Assembly (NCBI GenBank): GCA_028599035.1
Contig: JAQRMT010000070.1
Location: forward strand, 1-7,675
DNA from: Gammaproteobacteria bacterium
GTDB lineage: Bacteria > Pseudomonadota > Gammaproteobacteria > PS1 > Pseudothioglobaceae
DNA length: 7,675 nucleotides
Direction: 5' to 3'
Made by a program: the position numbers and the translations under genes. The stretch's first letter is position 1, and each line of letters begins with the position of its first letter. This document shows, in pieces, positions 6,987-7,675 of this stretch. The notes under the pieces are model-generated. The model saw only the letters and a program-made list of their open reading frames with translations, did no database searches and had not been told where the DNA came from.

Positions 6987-7224
6987 AATATTTGAACTTC
7001 CCAAAATAGCCATAAAATCCTTTAACAGCAACAAACAACGCTCATCCATTCGCTATATTGTAGAGCGTACCTTTGGACTGTTAAAACTTCATCACGGCTT
7101 AAGATACCTTGGAATAGAAAAAAACAAAGCCAGAGCGCAGCTGATTGCCATGAGCCATAATCTTAAAACTGGAATGAATATTTTTAAACAAATGCGAGAT
7201 TTACAGCACAGTTGTATCCAATGA

Positions 7225-7369
7225 ACAGTAAAAGGTTAAAAATAGAGAAATAAAGCAAGAAAAAGTTAGACGAACAAGGTATTTTTTAGGTTTTTTATGG
7301 AAAATAGGAAGAATTTTAGAAAATCTTTTTCGAAAAATTATGAAAGTCGAAGCTAGGATGAAAAATTAT
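7225..7369. other. AT-rich stretch after the transposase remnant
   Basis: There is no gene-like frame on either strand in these bases. Length and position are those of the non-coding tail between a transposase stop codon and the right end of an IS. Confidence 0.5.
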
Positions 7370-7387
7370 GAATTACGCAAAGGTCTC
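7370..7387. repeat. Probable right terminal repeat of the IS remnant
   Basis: GAATTACGCAAAGGTCTC abuts the resumption of antitoxin sequence at TTA (7388-7390). Its reverse complement starts GAGACCTTTGC, a terminus I associate with some IS5-family elements, and TTA would suit the TNA-type target duplication of the IS1031 group. The partner repeat is not found in the window, so the call rests on the boundary position and the recalled motif. Confidence 0.45.
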
Positions 7388-7423
7388 TTAGAGTTAATGA
7401 TGATTTTTACAATCAAGCTAAAG
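7388..7423 (+). repeat. 36-base direct repeat, right copy
   Basis: This is identical to 6671-6706. Here it is followed in frame by the remaining antitoxin codons (VQAKAGLRTAS), and it is preceded directly by the probable IS terminus. Confidence 0.95.
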
Positions 7424-7584
7424 TTCAAGCAAAAGCAGGGCTTAGAACGGCGTCAAATCAAATCGAATATTGGGCTAGAATTGGTCGTGCAGTAACACAT
7501 AATCTAGATCTTTCAGTTGATGTAGTGGAAAAATTATTAATTGCTAAAAATGAAGCTAATGAGCCGTTTAAACTTTCTGGTTAA
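7388..7584 (+). pseudogene. ParD-like antitoxin, C-terminal part without a start codon
   Basis: From 7390 the frame reads RVNDDFYNQAK, then VQAKAGLRTASNQIEYW, ARIGRAVTHNLDLSVDVV, EKLLIAKNEANEPFKLSG and TAA at 7582-7584. With the five residues left at 6657 this makes a protein of about 69 residues, the right size for a ParD-like antitoxin, probably an N-terminal DNA-binding ribbon-helix-helix followed by a toxin-binding tail. In this frame the upstream stop is TGA at 7369-7371, and no ATG, GTG or TTG start lies between it and the conserved region, so this part is not translated from its own start. The ATG pair at 7398-7403 is out of frame. No other damage is visible, so the break is probably recent. 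Its stop overlaps the start of the toxin remnant, as is usual in these operons. Confidence 0.7.
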
Positions 7585-7641
7585 TGAAAATTGAGCAAAA
7601 GCCTTCTTTTAAAAAAGGCTTATAAAAAACTCAAGCATTAA
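7584..7641 (+). pseudogene. RelE/ParE-like toxin remnant, N-terminal codons with frameshift
   Basis: ATG at 7584 overlaps the antitoxin stop as TAATG. The frame reads MKIEQKPSFKKGL and stops at 7623-7625. Dropping one A from the six-A run at 7611-7616 gives instead MKIEQKPSFK followed by KAYKKLKH, then TAA at 7639-7641. The pattern of a short beta strand followed by FKKAYKKL is typical for the start of RelE/ParE superfamily toxins, which are about 90 residues long. The sequence after 7641 does not look like the continuation, so the gene is both frameshifted and probably truncated. The call depends on a short motif, but the stop-start overlap with an antitoxin relic strengthens it. ParE-type members poison gyrase and RelE-type members cleave mRNA; the remnant cannot tell which. 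Confidence 0.55.
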
Positions 7642-7675
7642 TTTTACTCTTGCTCCCAAGCTTGGGGCTATTTAG
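7642..7675. other. Edge sequence with a 12-base palindrome
   Basis: CCCAAGCTTGGG (7655-7666) is a perfect palindrome without a loop, close to the window edge. No coding sense is evident; on the minus strand a frame ends LGSKSKINA then TGA, which could be the tail of a convergent gene, but too little is visible to call it. Confidence 0.3.

Larger units (their letters stand above)
6805..7224 (+). pseudogene. IS5-family transposase C-terminal remnant fused to repeats
   Basis: The open frame of 139 codons has two unrelated parts. Residues from about 72 onward (7018-7224) match the C-terminal end of IS5-family DDE transposases: SSIRYIVERTFGLLKLHHGL, RYLGIEKNKARAQLIAMSHN and LKTGMNIF. The glutamate in VERTFG corresponds to the last residue of the DDE catalytic triad. 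Both aspartates and the whole N-terminal catalytic core are missing, so it cannot transpose. Residues 6-61 come from the 21-base tandem array and read as heptads such as TNKDTEA. The array length is a multiple of three, so the frame runs without interruption into the transposase tail. There is no clear Shine-Dalgarno before ATG 6805, and I take the open frame as incidental. A shorter ORF on the opposite strand covers the same repeats. Confidence 0.75.
6707..7387. mobile_element. Insertion-sequence debris inside the antitoxin gene
   Basis: This 681-base block lies between the two copies of the 36-base antitoxin repeat. It holds a hairpin, a 21-base tandem array, the C-terminal part of an IS5-family transposase and about 160 AT-rich bases. 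Its right boundary, ending GCAAAGGTCTC before TTA, looks like an IS terminus next to a TNA-type target triplet. No matching left terminal repeat (GAGACCTTTGC) is found near 6707; GGGGTTTGCTAAAAC at 6807-6821 is at best a decayed version. The element is therefore truncated and rearranged rather than a whole IS. Confidence 0.7.

Noticed and set aside
6759..7049. Minus-strand ORFs of 96 and 83 codons across the tandem repeats
   Set aside because: They owe their length to the stop-free 21-base repeats; no ribosome binding site or family resemblance. Not called as genes, but the repeat coding is noted as a finding.
6671..7423. 36-base repeat as a classical target-site duplication
   Set aside because: It is far longer than the few bases known for IS5-family elements, and the IS-like right end fits a 3-base TTA duplication instead.
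7358..7495. Plus-strand ORF of 45 codons starting MKNYELRKG
   Set aside because: It reads the antitoxin sequence out of frame; the frame giving RVNDDFYNQAK and NQIEYWARIGRA is clearly the real one.
6670..7616. Both frameshifts explained as sequencing errors
   Set aside because: Possible for the six-A run, but the left one is a three-T run not prone to error, and the IS block breaks the operon regardless; read-level data would settle it.
7599..7621. AAGCCTT / AAGGCTT hairpin as a terminator
   Set aside because: It falls inside the toxin-like codons, no T-run follows on the plus strand, and the symmetry is explained by the KPSFKKAY coding sequence.

Overview
The window is AT-rich bacterial DNA. 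The MlaC-MurA-HisG-HisD linkage, the short-form HisG and the wording of the proteins point to a gammaproteobacterium. The low GC, compact spacing and decayed insertion-sequence debris would suit a sulfur-oxidising symbiont or SUP05/Thioglobus-type relative, but that placement is inference from recalled protein similarity.

Positions 1-3791 hold four minus-strand genes in one tightly packed unit, read right to left: mlaC (periplasmic phospholipid carrier), murA (first committed step of peptidoglycan synthesis), hisG (short-form ATP phosphoribosyltransferase) and hisD (histidinol dehydrogenase, cut by the left edge roughly ten codons before its end). Gaps are 5 and 2 bases, then a 4-base ATGA overlap. 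All catalytic residues I looked for are present. mlaB and ibaG, which sit between mlaC and murA in E. coli, are absent here.

A 48-base divergent spacer separates mlaC from plus-strand uvrC (3840-5621), a complete nucleotide excision repair endonuclease. Two unrecognised genes follow at 9- and 15-base spacing: a 59-residue protein with two membrane segments (5631-5810) and a 199-residue exported protein with four cysteines (5826-6425). The three probably form an operon.

From 6426 on the sequence is accessory and decayed. The best reading is a ruined type II toxin-antitoxin operon. It has a palindromic operator-like site (6598-6631), a good ribosome binding site and the first codons of a ParD-like antitoxin (6657-6706, frameshifted). 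About 680 bases of insertion-sequence debris follow, then the rest of the antitoxin (7388-7584) and a TAATG overlap into the first codons of a RelE/ParE-like toxin (7584 on, also frameshifted). A perfect 36-base direct repeat of antitoxin coding sequence flanks the debris. Inside the debris are an imperfect hairpin, eight 21-base tandem repeats (with one unit apparently inverted) and the C-terminal end of an IS5-family transposase joined in frame to those repeats. I see no CRISPR array, tRNA or rRNA, and no intact novel system; the novelty lies in how this 3' region was assembled.
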